Counted from the first letter of the stretch, positions 9,874 through 20,740 are shown. The stretch is DNA of 64,000 nt from UBA6224 sp963730375 (GCA_963730375.1 CAVSRJ010000004.1:124001-188000), one strand, 5' to 3'. Notes: generated from the sequence alone by a model not told the origin. A program made the numbers and translations.

Positions 9874-11546
9874 ATGGATGCTATAGTAAAACAGTTGCAG
9901 GAACGTGGATTTCGTGGCGAAATCGACAGTAGTGACGAGACACGAGAGCGCTGTAGCCACGACGCCAGCCTATTCGAAATCAAACCTGAGCTGGTAGTTT
10001 CACCCGCGATTCGAACGATGTGCAGACATTAGTCAAGCTAGTCGGAGAGCAAAAGAAACAGCAGCCGACCCTATCTGTCACCGCTCGGAGTGCTGGAACT
10101 GACATGGCCGGTGGTACCCTCAACGAATCAATCATTGTCGATTTTTTGAAGCACTTTACTTCGATTGAGCACGTATCTTCGACTGAGGCTCAAACACAAC
10201 CCGGTGTCTATTACCGCGACTTCGAAGTGGAAACACTAAAACACCAGGCCTTGATGCCGTCGTATCCTGCCAGCCGCGACATGTGTACCGTTGGCGGGAT
10301 GGTGGCGAACAACAGCTGGTGGCGAGAAGTCGCTAGAGTACGGCAAAGTCAAAGATTATGTCAACGAACTGCGCGTCGTATTTGCCGATGGCAACGAATA
10401 CACCGTAAAGCCTCTTAACAAGAAACAGCTCGACGCCAAAATTGCTCAGAACGACTACGAAGGGGATATTTACAAGAAAATCTATACCCTTTGTGAGGAG
10501 CATTATGATGCCATCAAGGCAGCCGCACCGACAGTAACGAAGAATTCCATGGGCTACACGCTCTGGGAAGTGTGGGACCGCGACACCGGTATCTTTGATT
10601 TGACAAAATTAATCGTCGGTTCCGAGGGTACGCTTGGGATTTGTCACGGATATTACCTATCGACTGGTGCCAAAGCGGCCACACTCGGGCTTGCTGGTAT
10701 TTTTCCTCAAAGGATATCGGCGACCTCGGCATGATTATCAACACGGTGTTGAAATACAAGCCGGCGACATTTGAGGGATTCGACGACCAGACGATGATCC
10801 TGTTCTTTAAGCTGATGCCGGCGCTGTTCAAAAGCCTCGGCCCCAAGACATTCATTCGGCTAATGATTAGTCTGATTCCACAGGCATTCATGGTACTCAA
10901 GGGCTACCCGAAGCTCGTGCTGATGGTCGAGTTTAACGGTGATACGCAAAAGGAAGTTCACAACAAGATTGCCGAGCTGCACCGTGCGCTCAACTTGAAA
11001 AACAAGAAGTTCCACTACAGTATCAGCGCCGCAGAGGAAGATGATACCGAAGAAGAGAGCGAAAAATTCTGGCTGATGCGACGAAAAAGTTTCAACTGCT
11101 TGCGGAGCAAGGTCAAGGATAAGCATACCGCGCCGTTCATTGATGACTTCTGCGTTGACCCTGAATATTTACCAGAGTTTCTTCCGCAGCTTCAAAATAT
11201 CATTCGGAAATACAAGCTATTTGCGACTATCGCCGGCCACATGGGTGACGGGAACTTCCATGTCATTCCTCTCATGAAAATTGAGGAACCCCAGGAACGT
11301 GCAAAACTGCTGCCAGCCATGAAGGAAGTCAACGAGCTAGTGCTGAAGTATGGCGGATCACTGAGTGGTGAGCACAACGATGGCATGGTTCGCGGCCCAT
11401 GGCTGGAGCGACAGTTCGGCAAGGAAATCTATCGGTTGTTCAAAGACGTAAAACATATATTTGACCCTGACAACATTTTTAATCCACACAAGAAGTCTGA
11501 TGCTGATTGGGACTATAGCTTCAACCACATCCGCGATAGCTTCTGA
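9874..11546 (+). CDS. FAD-linked oxidase, GlcD/D-lactate dehydrogenase type (several frameshifts)
   Basis: About 555 residues across four frame changes (near 10003, 10312, 10641 and 10711). The N-terminal half has the FAD_binding_4 pattern (SAGTDMAGGTLNESII; MCTVGGMVANN...GGEKSLEYG). The C-terminal half is FAD-oxidase_C, with GHMGDGNFHVIP and SGEHNDGMVRGPW. Such enzymes oxidise D-lactate, glycolate or related 2-hydroxy acids and pass electrons to quinone or other acceptors; the substrate is not determined here. Adjacent frames join into one family-typical protein with no other lesions, so I infer indel errors. The position between ndh and cyo fits a respiratory role. Confidence 0.82.
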
Positions 11547-11667
11547 GCGATACAGTAGTTGACGCTAGGGCGTCTAAGACACGTTCCTGATGCTAGGTAT
11601 TCACGACGACCCTTAAGTAATCACGCGTGTTCAAACGAGCATGTTTTCGACAAATGCCCTGTGAATA

Positions 11668-12334
11668 TTACTTATGTACGGTGAAACTGCCGGTTGTCTC
11701 GGGGTGTAAATGGTCGTGGAACGAAAAAAACCAGTTTCCGACAGCGTTATAGTCTTGTTTTGGCCAGCACCAATGCTGTACTCCGAGACGCCAGCATATG
11801 GCGTGTGGTCGGGGTGTGCTCCAAATCCGACGATGACGGTTCTGCCCTGGTGGTTCATAAACGTCAGCGTGTCACATCTTGCTGCATCGATCGATGTTGG
11901 CGTTACGACATCGTTCATGATCATCATCTGATGATTGGCATGTTGCCCCTGGCAGGCACCGGTTTTTTTGCCGCTAATCGCGTAAATGCCCTCATCGTTG
12001 ACTATTCGCATGAGCTGTTCACTGGGCGTCATGCTGTAGTGCAGATTGTTGGTAATGATGATCGAACCGCCGACCACGACCAATATCGTGCGTGACCGTC
12101 GCGCCAAAGAAGAATACATTGTATAAAGGTTTCGGTCCACGTCCAAGGTGTAAAAAGAAAAATACTTGCACGAGCATCTGCAAAACGCCAAAACCAAGTA
12201 TCGTCAGCAATAGAGTTCTGCCGGTAATCACTTGATTGACGACCAGATAGTACGGGATGAACGTGAAAATCAACGACAGTATAAACCCGATGGTGTATGC
12301 ACGTATACTTGCATTTTCGTGTTGATGTGTTCAT
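11668..12334 (-). CDS. cyoD: Quinol oxidase subunit IV fused to a cupredoxin domain (frameshifted)
   Basis: The N-terminal ~100 residues are CyoD: three membrane helices (YTIGFILSL-FTFIPYYLVV; LLLTILGFGVLQMLVQVFFFLHL; TILVVVGGSIIITNNLHYSM). With no stop, the chain continues into about 110 residues ending FHDHLHPETTGSF, a cupredoxin-like copper loop with His where Cys is usual in blue copper proteins. Three frame changes occur: near 12300, near 12090, and at the seven-A run 11724-11730, after which the true end reads SFHDHLHPETTGSFTVHK. ATG 12334 overlaps the cyoC stop (ATGA). The fusion places a possible copper site on the outer face of the oxidase. Confidence 0.78.
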
Positions 12335-12933
12335 ACAAATGCCCCCAGGTACACGATGGTAAAGATGAATATCCAGACGATATCCAAGAAGTGCCAGAAC
12401 AGACTTAGCATCAGCAATTTGCGGACCACGAGTTTAGTTAGTCCTCGCTTCATGATGAAAACTCAGAGTGATAGCCATCCATAGCAAGCCCGAGGTGATA
12501 TGCAGGCCATGCGTGCCGACCAGCACAAAGAACGATGACAGGAATGCATTGGTCTGCAGCGTAAGACCCTCGTGTATCAAGCGTTAAACTCGTACAGCTC
12601 GATACCCAGGAATGCCGCTCCAAGCAGAAATGTAAGGCCAAACCAGAAGAGCGTTTTCGCCTTATGGCCGTTGCGAGCCATCAGCATGCCAATACCGACT
12701 GTAAAGCTGCTGGTGAGCAGCAACAGAGTCTCTGTCAGTGCCAGCGGCAGACTGAAGAGGTCGTGGCCACCCTCTCCTCCCATAGTGTTGTTGTGGAGTA
12801 CGGCATAGGTGGCGAACAAGATAGCAAACATGAGCAAGTCGGTCATTAGATAGACCCAAAACCCGAACATGATGCGGTCATCGGCCTCGGCTTCGAGTTT
12901 TTTATGGTCGAGTGAATGTTCCGCTGCTACCAT
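12331..12933 (-). CDS. cyoC: Quinol oxidase subunit III (two frameshifts)
   Basis: About 200 residues, five helices, resembling E. coli CyoC along its length: MFGFWVYLMTDLLMFAILFA, then VLVGTHGLHITSGLLWMAI, RGLTKLVVRKLLMLSLFWHF and DIVWIFIFTIVYLG. The frame changes near 12580 and near 12460; the pieces join without loss. Subunit III stabilises the oxidase core and lacks redox centres. It overlaps cyoB at its start (12927-12933) and cyoD at its end (ATGA), so all four are one operon in the order cyoABCD. Confidence 0.88.
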
Positions 12934-15039
12934 GTTCGCAACTTTCGCGTTCGTATTACCGTGACGAAGTAGGTCGCAATAATTTTGATTAAGTCCCAGG
13001 TTCCCATGTCTTCGCCTGTTGTCTGATGTTCTTTGCGGTGCTGGATATCCTTTTTCTGACGAGCCATCTCGAGTTTTTCTACCTCGTCGGCCGTCAACAC
13101 ATACTCGGTTTCTTCATTAAATGTTCGCATAATCGCTACGATAATGATGCCAATAATTGATAGCACAGCCAACCAAATCAACTCCCAGACAAAGGCAAAC
13201 CCGGCCAGAAATGCGAAAATGGAAATGTAAATGCCTGTCGCAGTATTTTTTGGAATGACCATGGATTCATATTTTGGTTTGGGGAGACCCTGTTGCTTCA
13301 TCCGCCAATAATCATCACGAGATTCAATCTGAGGTATGACGGTAAAGTTATAAAATGCGGGCGCCGAGGGTGTTGACCATTCGAGTGTGCGTCCATCCCA
13401 TGGGTCGCCAGTGGTGTCGCGCAATCGTCGCTTCTGCAGAACGCTGGCTAGTATTTGAGCAAGTTGTAATGCGGTACCGATGGCAATAATAATGCCACCG
13501 ATCAGCATCATGATAAACAACGGTTGCCATCCGGTTGATGCATCGTAGTGGTCAAGCCGTCGGGGCGCACCCATGAATCCGAGAATGTACATTGGTATGA
13601 ACGACATACAGAAACCCACAATCCAGCACCAAAAAGCTTGGCGGCCGATGCGTTCGTTGAGCTTGATGCCGGTAAATTTCGGGAACCAGTAATTGATACC
13701 GCAAAAGATTCCAAACAATACTCCACCGATGACGTTAGAGTGGAAATGGGCAACCAAAAAGAGGCTGTTGTGCAGCTGGAAGTCGACCGGCGGAATGGCC
13801 AGCATCAGTCCTGATAGTCCGCCGATCGTGAAGACCGTAACAAAGCCTAAGAACCAGAGCATTGGCGTGTCGAATCGGATCTTGCCCTTGTACATGGTTG
13901 CAATCCAGGTAAAGAACAGAACGGCCGTAGGGATGGCAATTAATAGCGTCATTTCTCCGAAGAATGCGTTGACATCGGCGCTCGCACCCATCGTGAAGAA
14001 GTGGTGCAGCCAGACTGATAAAGCAAGAGCAGATATACCGCCAATTGCCAAGAAAAGTTCGATTTGTAGCTGGCAATTGGTTTGCGGCTGAATGTAGAGA
14101 CAATTTCCGAAAAGACGCCAAGGGCAGGCAACATCAGGATATATACCTCTGGGTGCCCCCACATCCAAATCAGGTTGGTATACATCATGGGGTTGCCTCC
14201 GCCGCAATCGTGGTAAAGAAATGCGTCCCGAGATAGCGGTCAAAAAACATCAAAAACAGCGTGGCCGTTAGCAGCGGAAAGACCGTCACTGCCATCAGCA
14301 TGCTGAATAGTGAACCCCATGTGAACAAAGGCATTTTCATAAGTGACATGCCGGGTGCTCGCATCTTTAAGATGGTCATAATAAAGTTAATCGCACCAAG
14401 TGTCGTGCCGATACCTGATATCTGTAGACTCCATATCCAATAATCCACGCCTACCCCTGGGCTGAATTGCGAACCTGACAGTGGTGCAATTGCCAACCAT
14501 CCTGTAGCGGCATATTCCCCACCAAAGAAAAAGAACATATTAACCATGACCACGCCGGCGATATATAGCCAAAATCCAAGCGTGTTGAGGAATGGCGATG
14601 CCAGATCTCGTGCACCAATTTGAAGTGGGACAATGAAGTTAATGAGCCCAAAGATAAGCGCCATGGCAACAAAGAAGACCATGATATTGCCGTGTGCGGT
14701 GAAAATTTGCTGGAAATGGTGTGCCGACAAATAGCCGTGATCTGCCCCCAAGTAACCGCCCATATTGGAGGATGCAAGCGCCTGCTGTAGCCAGATCATG
14801 ATGGCGTCTAGGCCGCCTCGCAGCAGCATAAAACCACCCGCGATGAAGTACATTATGCCAATCTTCTTGGGGTCAACCGAAGTGAGCCATTCTTTCCATA
14901 GCCAGGTCCATCGTTTCGACACGGTTAAGTAGATTGCAATTACGGCAAACATGCCAAAGAATGCGACAGAACCTCCAATGGTGAACCACTCATGCGGAAG
15001 TGCCTCTGCATTCAGTTTACCCAGCAAAAAATCTCTCAT
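12927..15039 (-). CDS. cyoB: bo3-type quinol oxidase subunit I (two frameshifts)
   Basis: Haem-copper oxidase core, about 700 residues. The haem b ligand (FTAHGNIMVFFV), the K-channel and CuB segment WGHPEVYIL, the CuB pair VWLHHFFTMGA and the haem pair FLVAHFHSNVIGG are all readable. The frame changes near 14200 (after TTIAAEAT) and near 14057 (around SYKSNF / FLAIGG). The enzyme reduces O2 to water with quinol and pumps protons. Starts 4 nt after cyoA ends. Confidence 0.93.
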
Positions 15040-15042
15040 CCT

Positions 15043-15972
15043 CTAATGTCCCTCATGGTGTGTATGGTTTTCTTCTGCCGACATGTGCATGCCGTGGGAG
15101 TATTTCATTAGTACTTTAGCATATAGATTGATGTCATACTTAGCGTACAGAAGTGAGTGCACATTTTCAGACGGCTTCAACAGTTCGGCATAGGTACTAT
15201 CGTCGAGGATATTGTGTGTTTGCTTTGTGTCGCCGACCCATTGCTGAAAGAATTCAGGTTCGACCACACTCGTATCAAACGTCATATCGGCAAAACCAGC
15301 ACCGTTAATTTCAGCAGATCGCCCTGGATAATCTCCGATTTGCGTCGGCAATAAGTTTAGTCTGTTTACATGGCTGGTCATGGCATACAGCTGTCCGCCT
15401 AGGTTTGGAATCCAGAAAGAACTCATCGGTGCTTCATCGGCCGTGAGGTAAAACGTAACCGGTGTGTTAATAGGCAGCTTTAGGTAGTTGACGGTTGCAA
15501 TCCCCTGCTCAGGGTAAATGAATAGCCATTTCCAACGCATAGCAATCACTTGCACATCCAGATTCTTGTTATCAGATGCAATGGTCTTGCGCGGCTCAAG
15601 TTTGTGCGTGGCCGGTATCAATAACGTGGTAAATACCAGGAAAAATATGATCGGGTACGCCCACATGACAAACACGAATCTTTTGTTCTGGCCTTGCTCG
15701 GGCTTGTGAACGGCTTGGGTGTTAGATTCGCGGTATTTCCAGGCAACAAAGTACAGGACGAGCACTACAGGTATTGCCGCGGCAAATAATAGGACGAGCG
15801 CAAGTGTCAGCAGGCTATGTTGCTGGGCGGCAATCCAGCCCTGCGGGTTGAACAGAGCGATATTTTTGTCAAATATGAAATAACCAATGACGAGCGCAAG
15901 TTCTATCAATCCCATCACAATAATTGCCGCAATCAAGCCCGGGCTAAGTTTTTCTTTGCCTATTTTAGACAT
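15043..15972 (-). CDS. cyoA: Quinol oxidase subunit II
   Basis: 309 residues. Signal/anchor helix at 12-32, two further hydrophobic segments (about 52-74, 97-121), then the extracytoplasmic cupredoxin-fold domain (WIPNLGGQLYAMTSHVNRLNL...SAEINGAGFADMTF). The CuA cysteine pair is absent, as in CyoA, so quinol rather than cytochrome c is the donor. The C-terminus is His-rich (HGMHMSAEENHTHHEGH), a possible metal-binding tail. First gene of cyoABCD; a likely promoter (TTGCAA, 18-nt spacer, TATACT) lies upstream on the minus strand. Confidence 0.93.
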   Translation of the reverse strand: MSKIGKEKLSPGLIAAIIVMGLIELALVIGYFIFDKNIALFNPQGWIAAQQHSLLTLALVLLFAAAIPVVLVLYFVAWKYRESNTQAVHKPEQGQNKRFVFVMWAYPIIFFLVFTTLLIPATHKLEPRKTIASDNKNLDVQVIAMRWKWLFIYPEQGIATVNYLKLPINTPVTFYLTADEAPMSSFWIPNLGGQLYAMTSHVNRLNLLPTQIGDYPGRSAEINGAGFADMTFDTSVVEPEFFQQWVGDTKQTHNILDDSTYAELLKPSENVHSLLYAKYDINLYAKVLMKYSHGMHMSAEENHTHHEGH

Positions 15973-16131
15973 CCCTCAATCCCATGAAGACATAAGCATA
16001 ATATTACTGATGAGTATACATGAGTTTATCGCTCGGTTGCAAAAATACTGGTATCCGAATTTAAGACTACGTACACCCTCAAGCACCACATCATTTTTCA
16101 TGATAAACAATGTTTTGGGTGATGGGTGCGA

Positions 16132-16137
16132 TATACT
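16132..16137 (+). promoter_or_regulatory. -10 box placed for a leaderless cyoE mRNA
   Basis: TATACT ends 7 nt before the cyoE ATG (16145), so transcription should begin at or beside the start codon. No Shine-Dalgarno sequence fits in the gap. The -35 region is weak. Confidence 0.5.
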
Positions 16138-16144
16138 CGAATAG

Positions 16145-17005
16145 ATGACGGCCACAAAAATCAAAGCGTACTACATGCTTATAAAACCGGGGATAATCCG
16201 AGGAAATTTGTTGGCTGCAACAGCGGGCTATCTGTTGGCCTCGGCTTGGGATATCGAGGCATCCGTGTTCATTGCGCTAGTCTGCGGATTGACGCTGGTG
16301 ATTGCCAGCGCTTGTGTGCTGAATAATATTATTGATCGAGATATCGACCGAAAAATGCCGCGAACCAAAAAGCGTGCATTGGTCAGCGGAGAGATATCAG
16401 TCACGGCTGCCTGGCGATATGCGGCAGTCCTCTCTTTGCTGGGATTTTTGCTCCTAGTCAGCTGGACGAACTGGTATGTGGTGGGGGCGGGTGCGCTCGG
16501 AGCAATCTTTTATGTTGGCGTATATGGCTATGCAAAGCGGGCATCGCACCACGGAACGCTCGTCGGGACAGTGTCCGGCAGCATGCCGTTAGTTGCGGGG
16601 TATCTGGCGGTCACGAATCGCATCGATACGGGAGCGATATTGCTTGTTTTGTTGATGACGGCATGGCAAATGCCACATTTTTATGCAATAGCACTCCGTC
16701 GGCAAAAAGAATACCGCGCTGCCGGTATACCAATCCTCCCACTGATTAAGGGAGAACGTCGGACGCAACGCGAAATGGTTGCCTACGTCTTTTTGTTTAC
16801 TATCGTCGTAGTACTGTTAACACAAACTGGCTACACCGGAGCGACATTTTTGTTCGTGATGGGTCCGTTGTCGCTGTATTGGCTATGGCGTGGTGTACAG
16901 TACTCGGATGACATCAAAGCTTGGGGTGGGCAGATGTTCGGGTTGTCCTTAGTTGTATTGCTCGTGATGAGTGTAATGCTGTCGGTTGGCAGTATTTTGC
17001 CCTGA
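16145..17005 (+). CDS. cyoE: Protohaem IX farnesyltransferase (haem O synthase)
   Basis: 286-residue UbiA-superfamily prenyltransferase with about nine helices. The prenyl-diphosphate Mg site NNIIDRDIDRKMPRTKKRAL (about residues 60-79) and the family motif AWQMPHFYAIALRRQKEY (about 179-196) are clear. It converts haem B to haem O, the cofactor of the bo3 oxidase encoded divergently by cyoABCD; the two transcripts share a 172-nt intergenic region. Confidence 0.95.
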   Translation: MTATKIKAYYMLIKPGIIRGNLLAATAGYLLASAWDIEASVFIALVCGLTLVIASACVLNNIIDRDIDRKMPRTKKRALVSGEISVTAAWRYAAVLSLLGFLLLVSWTNWYVVGAGALGAIFYVGVYGYAKRASHHGTLVGTVSGSMPLVAGYLAVTNRIDTGAILLVLLMTAWQMPHFYAIALRRQKEYRAAGIPILPLIKGERRTQREMVAYVFLFTIVVVLLTQTGYTGATFLFVMGPLSLYWLWRGVQYSDDIKAWGGQMFGLSLVVLLVMSVMLSVGSILP

Positions 17006-17020
17006 ACGTCGTCTAGCGGG

Positions 17021-17026
17021 TATACT
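17021..17026 (+). promoter_or_regulatory. -10 box placed for a leaderless mRNA (GT-C gene)
   Basis: TATACT ends 7 nt before ATG 17034, with a TTGCCC-like -35 about 18 nt upstream. Same geometry as cyoE. Confidence 0.45.
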
Positions 17027-17033
17027 GCCTGTA

Positions 17034-18491
17034 ATGAATCGAACGTCACATTCTAAGACGACTACACAGGACCGATACGCAAATACTCCAGTAGTTCGCC
17101 ACATCGTCGGGATTCTGGACATACTTCGACGGTTCATGGGGACAAAGACAGCGTATATTCTTGTTATGGGGCTGTTTGTGGCTCAAGCGTTGGTGCTGGT
17201 TTCGGTCACTAGTATCGGCACTCCTCCGGATGAAGAAAATCATTATAAATTTATCGATTATTACGCCAGTCATTCGCTTGACCCGTTCTTTGAAGACCAG
17301 CAGCCAACCTACAACCTGGGCGACAAGACTCGAGAGGTCGACTATCTGTACCACTACGTGATGAGCTGGGTAGAGCGGATACTTCCATTTAGCCATAATG
17401 TTGAATTGCACATCATCAGATTATTTTCAATTGCGGCTGGGCTTCTGACGATGCTCGTGTTAAGTGCGCTATTCAGGCGACTTGGATTGTCTGCGTCTGT
17501 CATTACTACGGTGCTTTTGGTAGTAACAAATATCCCGATGGTACTTATGTTGAGTTCGGCAATCAACAATGATGCGCTGGTGTGGCTAGGGTTCTCGCTA
17601 GCCCTGCTATTACTCGTGAGGCTGTGGCAAAAACCGTCAGTGGTTGACCTGCTCTGGCTCGCAAACATTGCGATCTTCGGTGGTTTATTGAAACGCACAC
17701 TATTGCCGTTTGGCATGTTGTTTGCTGTGCTGGGGATTATAATTGTCCTACGACATTTACCTGAATTTCGGCGTCAGGTAAAGCGCGTATCCTGGCAGCA
17801 CTGGAATGTGGTTTTTGCAGGCGTTCTCGTCATCATTGGACTGGCGCTATTCAGCGAGCGAGTGGTGTATAACATCGCTGAGTACCACAGTATTGCCCCC
17901 TCGTGCGAGTCAGTGCACGGTGATGCGGCGTGTTATGATTTTTGGGCCAACGTCAGGGCTCGGTATCTCGCGACACAGCCCAGACAACCCTTGATTACTC
18001 CCACGACGTTCGTCGTACGATGGTTCGGCCATAGTTTTGATAATATTGTCGACATACAAACTCAAGGTTGGCGACATGAAATACGGCCATTTCGTTTGCT
18101 GACGCCACTGCTTGTTGTCGTGTTAGCGTCCGGTCTCATATATGGTACGCGTTTTGATATGCTTCGCAGGAAAGCAGAATTATCGCGTTGGAGACTATAT
18201 GTCGCTGGAATAGCCTATTTCGGCATCCTCGTCCAACTCGCCGTAAATTATCGTTCCTATCAAAGTAATCAGGTGTTTGGCTTAGCCCTGAATGGCAGAT
18301 ATATTCTCCCAAGTGTGTTAGTTTTGGCGGGACTGTGCGGATTCTACTGGGCTATGTTGCTCAGAAAACATCCGAGATGGTTAACGTTGGGAAGCGTGCT
18401 GGTCGTCCTGGGCGTAATTATCGGTAGCGGACTACTGATGATGCTAAGAAATCCGCAGTTATATCTTGGTTATTCGCTCACTTTACACTGA
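17034..18491 (+). CDS. Polytopic membrane protein, GT-C glycosyltransferase-like
   Basis: 485 residues, about 10-11 membrane helices. The first extracellular loop after helix 1 holds GTPPDEENHYKF, an acidic DE-x-H loop typical of GT-C lipid-linked sugar transferases (DUF2142/PMT-like). It is therefore likely to transfer a sugar from a polyprenyl donor to a surface polymer or protein. I chose ATG 17034 because the -10 box is 7 nt upstream and the longer frame would start inside cyoE. The substrate is unknown. Confidence 0.6.
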   Translation: MNRTSHSKTTTQDRYANTPVVRHIVGILDILRRFMGTKTAYILVMGLFVAQALVLVSVTSIGTPPDEENHYKFIDYYASHSLDPFFEDQQPTYNLGDKTREVDYLYHYVMSWVERILPFSHNVELHIIRLFSIAAGLLTMLVLSALFRRLGLSASVITTVLLVVTNIPMVLMLSSAINNDALVWLGFSLALLLLVRLWQKPSVVDLLWLANIAIFGGLLKRTLLPFGMLFAVLGIIIVLRHLPEFRRQVKRVSWQHWNVVFAGVLVIIGLALFSERVVYNIAEYHSIAPSCESVHGDAACYDFWANVRARYLATQPRQPLITPTTFVVRWFGHSFDNIVDIQTQGWRHEIRPFRLLTPLLVVVLASGLIYGTRFDMLRRKAELSRWRLYVAGIAYFGILVQLAVNYRSYQSNQVFGLALNGRYILPSVLVLAGLCGFYWAMLLRKHPRWLTLGSVLVVLGVIIGSGLLMMLRNPQLYLGYSLTLH

Positions 18492-18520
18492 GTCACATTA
18501 GCCGTACAATCATAAGCAAG

Positions 18521-19036
18521 ATGAGGGTAGGTATGTTTCGTCAGTCAAAGCGTTCCGATGCGGGTGATACTATTGTCGAGGTCATGATTTCGCTGGTAAT
18601 TATCTCGTCAATTCTGTTGGGTGCACTGGTTTTATCCCGGACGAGTTCACATGACGTGAGAACCGCCGAGGAGCGAACCCAAGCACTTAATCTATTGCAG
18701 GGGCAGGTTGAGCAGCTGCGGGGTATTGCTCCTGAGACATTGGGATCGGCTTTTCCAGCTACATTTTGCATGTATAACTCAGCCATAACTCCAAGCACGA
18801 GCGGCAATTGCACACAGTCGATCTACACACTGTCTATCGATAAAGGCGCAACCGAAGCAACGAGCAAGAATGTTGTCTTCACCGCCAGTGCGGCCTGGAT
18901 AGGAGTCGATGGTCAGCAAAAATACGCGCAATTGAACTACCGACCTCCTGTAAAAAACCATAGAGCTTTCTGGCCGACCTTCCCTGCTCCAACAGTGATA
19001 CAGGGCTTCCCGCAGTCAGATTCAAGCTCTATCTAA
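18521..19036 (+). CDS. Type IV prepilin-like protein
   Basis: 171 residues. A short basic leader ends at DAG, followed by DTIVEVMISLVIISSILLGALVLS: the G / hydrophobic-stretch / E at +5 pattern of class III (type IV pilin) signal peptides, normally cut and methylated by PilD. The rest is a soluble pseudopilin-like domain with two cysteines (in FCMYN and GNCTQ) that could form a disulfide. It probably belongs to a pilus or pseudopilus whose machinery is elsewhere. A TACAAT -10-like box lies 10 nt upstream of ATG. Confidence 0.75.
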   Translation: MRVGMFRQSKRSDAGDTIVEVMISLVIISSILLGALVLSRTSSHDVRTAEERTQALNLLQGQVEQLRGIAPETLGSAFPATFCMYNSAITPSTSGNCTQSIYTLSIDKGATEATSKNVVFTASAAWIGVDGQQKYAQLNYRPPVKNHRAFWPTFPAPTVIQGFPQSDSSSI

Positions 19037-19080
19037 GGTCGTTTTCGCTATGATTATGCTGTATACTAGAGAACATCGTT

Positions 19081-20661
19081 ATGCAAAATAAAAGGCGGCG
19101 TCAGCAATCAATCGATAACTTCGTGCCCCAGGGTCGTCCCTTGGGCAGTCCTGCGCCTCGTCAACCACAACAGTTCCCAGATGTCGGTATGACGATGTCT
19201 TCGTATTCAGCCCAGCGTGGCACATTACCCCCCGTATCTGGGGGTACTCAAGCGTTCGAAAGTCCCTATTCCAGGCGTCGTGGCAAACGAAAAGGTCGAC
19301 GCTGGTTTCCGGGGCGACTTAGCAAACGTAAAAAAATCATCTTACTGTTGTTGTCGCCATTCTTGCTCATACTGCTATGGCTGGGTATCAAATTTGCGTT
19401 TAACGCTGCCAATATCTTCAACGGGAACCTGTTTAGCATATTTAGCACTACCCAGCTGAAGGGTGAGCAGGACGGTCGTGTCAACATCCTGCTGGCCGGT
19501 AACTCTACCGATGACCCCGGACATAATGGTGCTGCCTTAACCGATTCTATTATGATTATGAGTTTGGATACCCGTAACCATAAAGCATTTTTACTTAGTG
19601 TTCCTCGCGATTTATATGTAGATATTGCCGGGTATCATCACGCCAAAATAAATGAAGCATATGTTGCTGGTGTTGATCAAAAATTCAATGCACCAGGCTA
19701 CCCGAGGGGAGGAATGGGATTACTCGAGCAAACCATAGGTGAATCTCTAGGAATTAAGATTCATTATTACGCCCTCATCAACTACAGTGCCTTACGTGAA
19801 GCAGTTAACGCTGTTGGAGGCGTCGATGTCACAGTTAGTGGAGCACCTACCAATTGTGGACTGTATGACCCAAGTATTGATTGGAGTACGCGCGGTCCTC
19901 TTGTGGATCACTTGAAGAATGGTGTGCATCATCTGGATGGTCGGCAGGCACTGAATCTGGCTCGTGCCCGAGGTGAGGCACGCGGCAGTTGTGGCTATGC
20001 AAACAGTGACTTTACCCGTACCGAGTATCAACGCAAATTGCTGGTTGGGCTTAAGAGTAAAATTTTCAGTACTGGCGTGTTGGCAAATCCGGTAAAAATA
20101 TCCAACCTGTTCGATTCACTCGGTCATAATGTTAAATCTGACATGGAACTGAGTGAAGTACGTCGTTTATACGACTTGATGAAAGATGTTGATAACAACA
20201 AAATTAAGTCATACGGACTCAATGACTTGAACGGGAAAGATTATCTCGGCAGCTACCGCACAGAGACGGGGCAGTCTGCCCTTGTTCCGGCAGCTGGGGT
20301 AGATGACTTCAGTGATATCCAACACGCCATCCAACGTCTCATGAGCGGCAGCAAAGTCGTTCAGGAGGACGCACATATTGTGGTTTTGAACGGTACGGAC
20401 ACATACGGACTGGCTGGCAGTAATCAAACGATTCTATCAAAACGAGCGCTGAACGTGATTGCTATTGCAGACGCGACGAGTACCGTAGCTCGGACGTATA
20501 TCATCAATGCATCAGGCGGACAGATGCCAGCTACGCTGAAATCGCTAAAGACCGTCTATCAGGGCGCCAAGGTCACCACTTCTAATCCTTATGCATCTAA
20601 GTACGACAGCGCAGACTTTATCGTCGTACTAGGTAACGACCGAGTCTCCGGTAGTCAGTAG
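19081..20661 (+). CDS. LytR-CpsA-Psr family wall polymer ligase
   Basis: 526 residues: a proline/glutamine-rich cytoplasmic N-terminus (1-80), one membrane helix (about 85-107), an LCP catalytic domain (TDSIMIMSLDTRN; LLSVPRDLYVDI; KINEAYVAG; DFTRTEYQRKLL with the Arg contacts) and a C-terminal LytR_C domain (about 430-526, IVVLNGTDTYGLA to DFIVVLGND). LCP proteins attach polyprenyl-linked glycopolymers to peptidoglycan outside the membrane. A TATACT box is 13 nt before the ATG. Confidence 0.92.
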   Translation: MQNKRRRQQSIDNFVPQGRPLGSPAPRQPQQFPDVGMTMSSYSAQRGTLPPVSGGTQAFESPYSRRRGKRKGRRWFPGRLSKRKKIILLLLSPFLLILLWLGIKFAFNAANIFNGNLFSIFSTTQLKGEQDGRVNILLAGNSTDDPGHNGAALTDSIMIMSLDTRNHKAFLLSVPRDLYVDIAGYHHAKINEAYVAGVDQKFNAPGYPRGGMGLLEQTIGESLGIKIHYYALINYSALREAVNAVGGVDVTVSGAPTNCGLYDPSIDWSTRGPLVDHLKNGVHHLDGRQALNLARARGEARGSCGYANSDFTRTEYQRKLLVGLKSKIFSTGVLANPVKISNLFDSLGHNVKSDMELSEVRRLYDLMKDVDNNKIKSYGLNDLNGKDYLGSYRTETGQSALVPAAGVDDFSDIQHAIQRLMSGSKVVQEDAHIVVLNGTDTYGLAGSNQTILSKRALNVIAIADATSTVARTYIINASGGQMPATLKSLKTVYQGAKVTTSNPYASKYDSADFIVVLGNDRVSGSQ

Positions 20662-20740
20662 CACCTACTGTTGGTTATCTCACAGTGAGCTCTTGCCAAC
20701 CTGGGCTATGCTAGACGCAGTAGCGTAGGGAGTGAACGTC

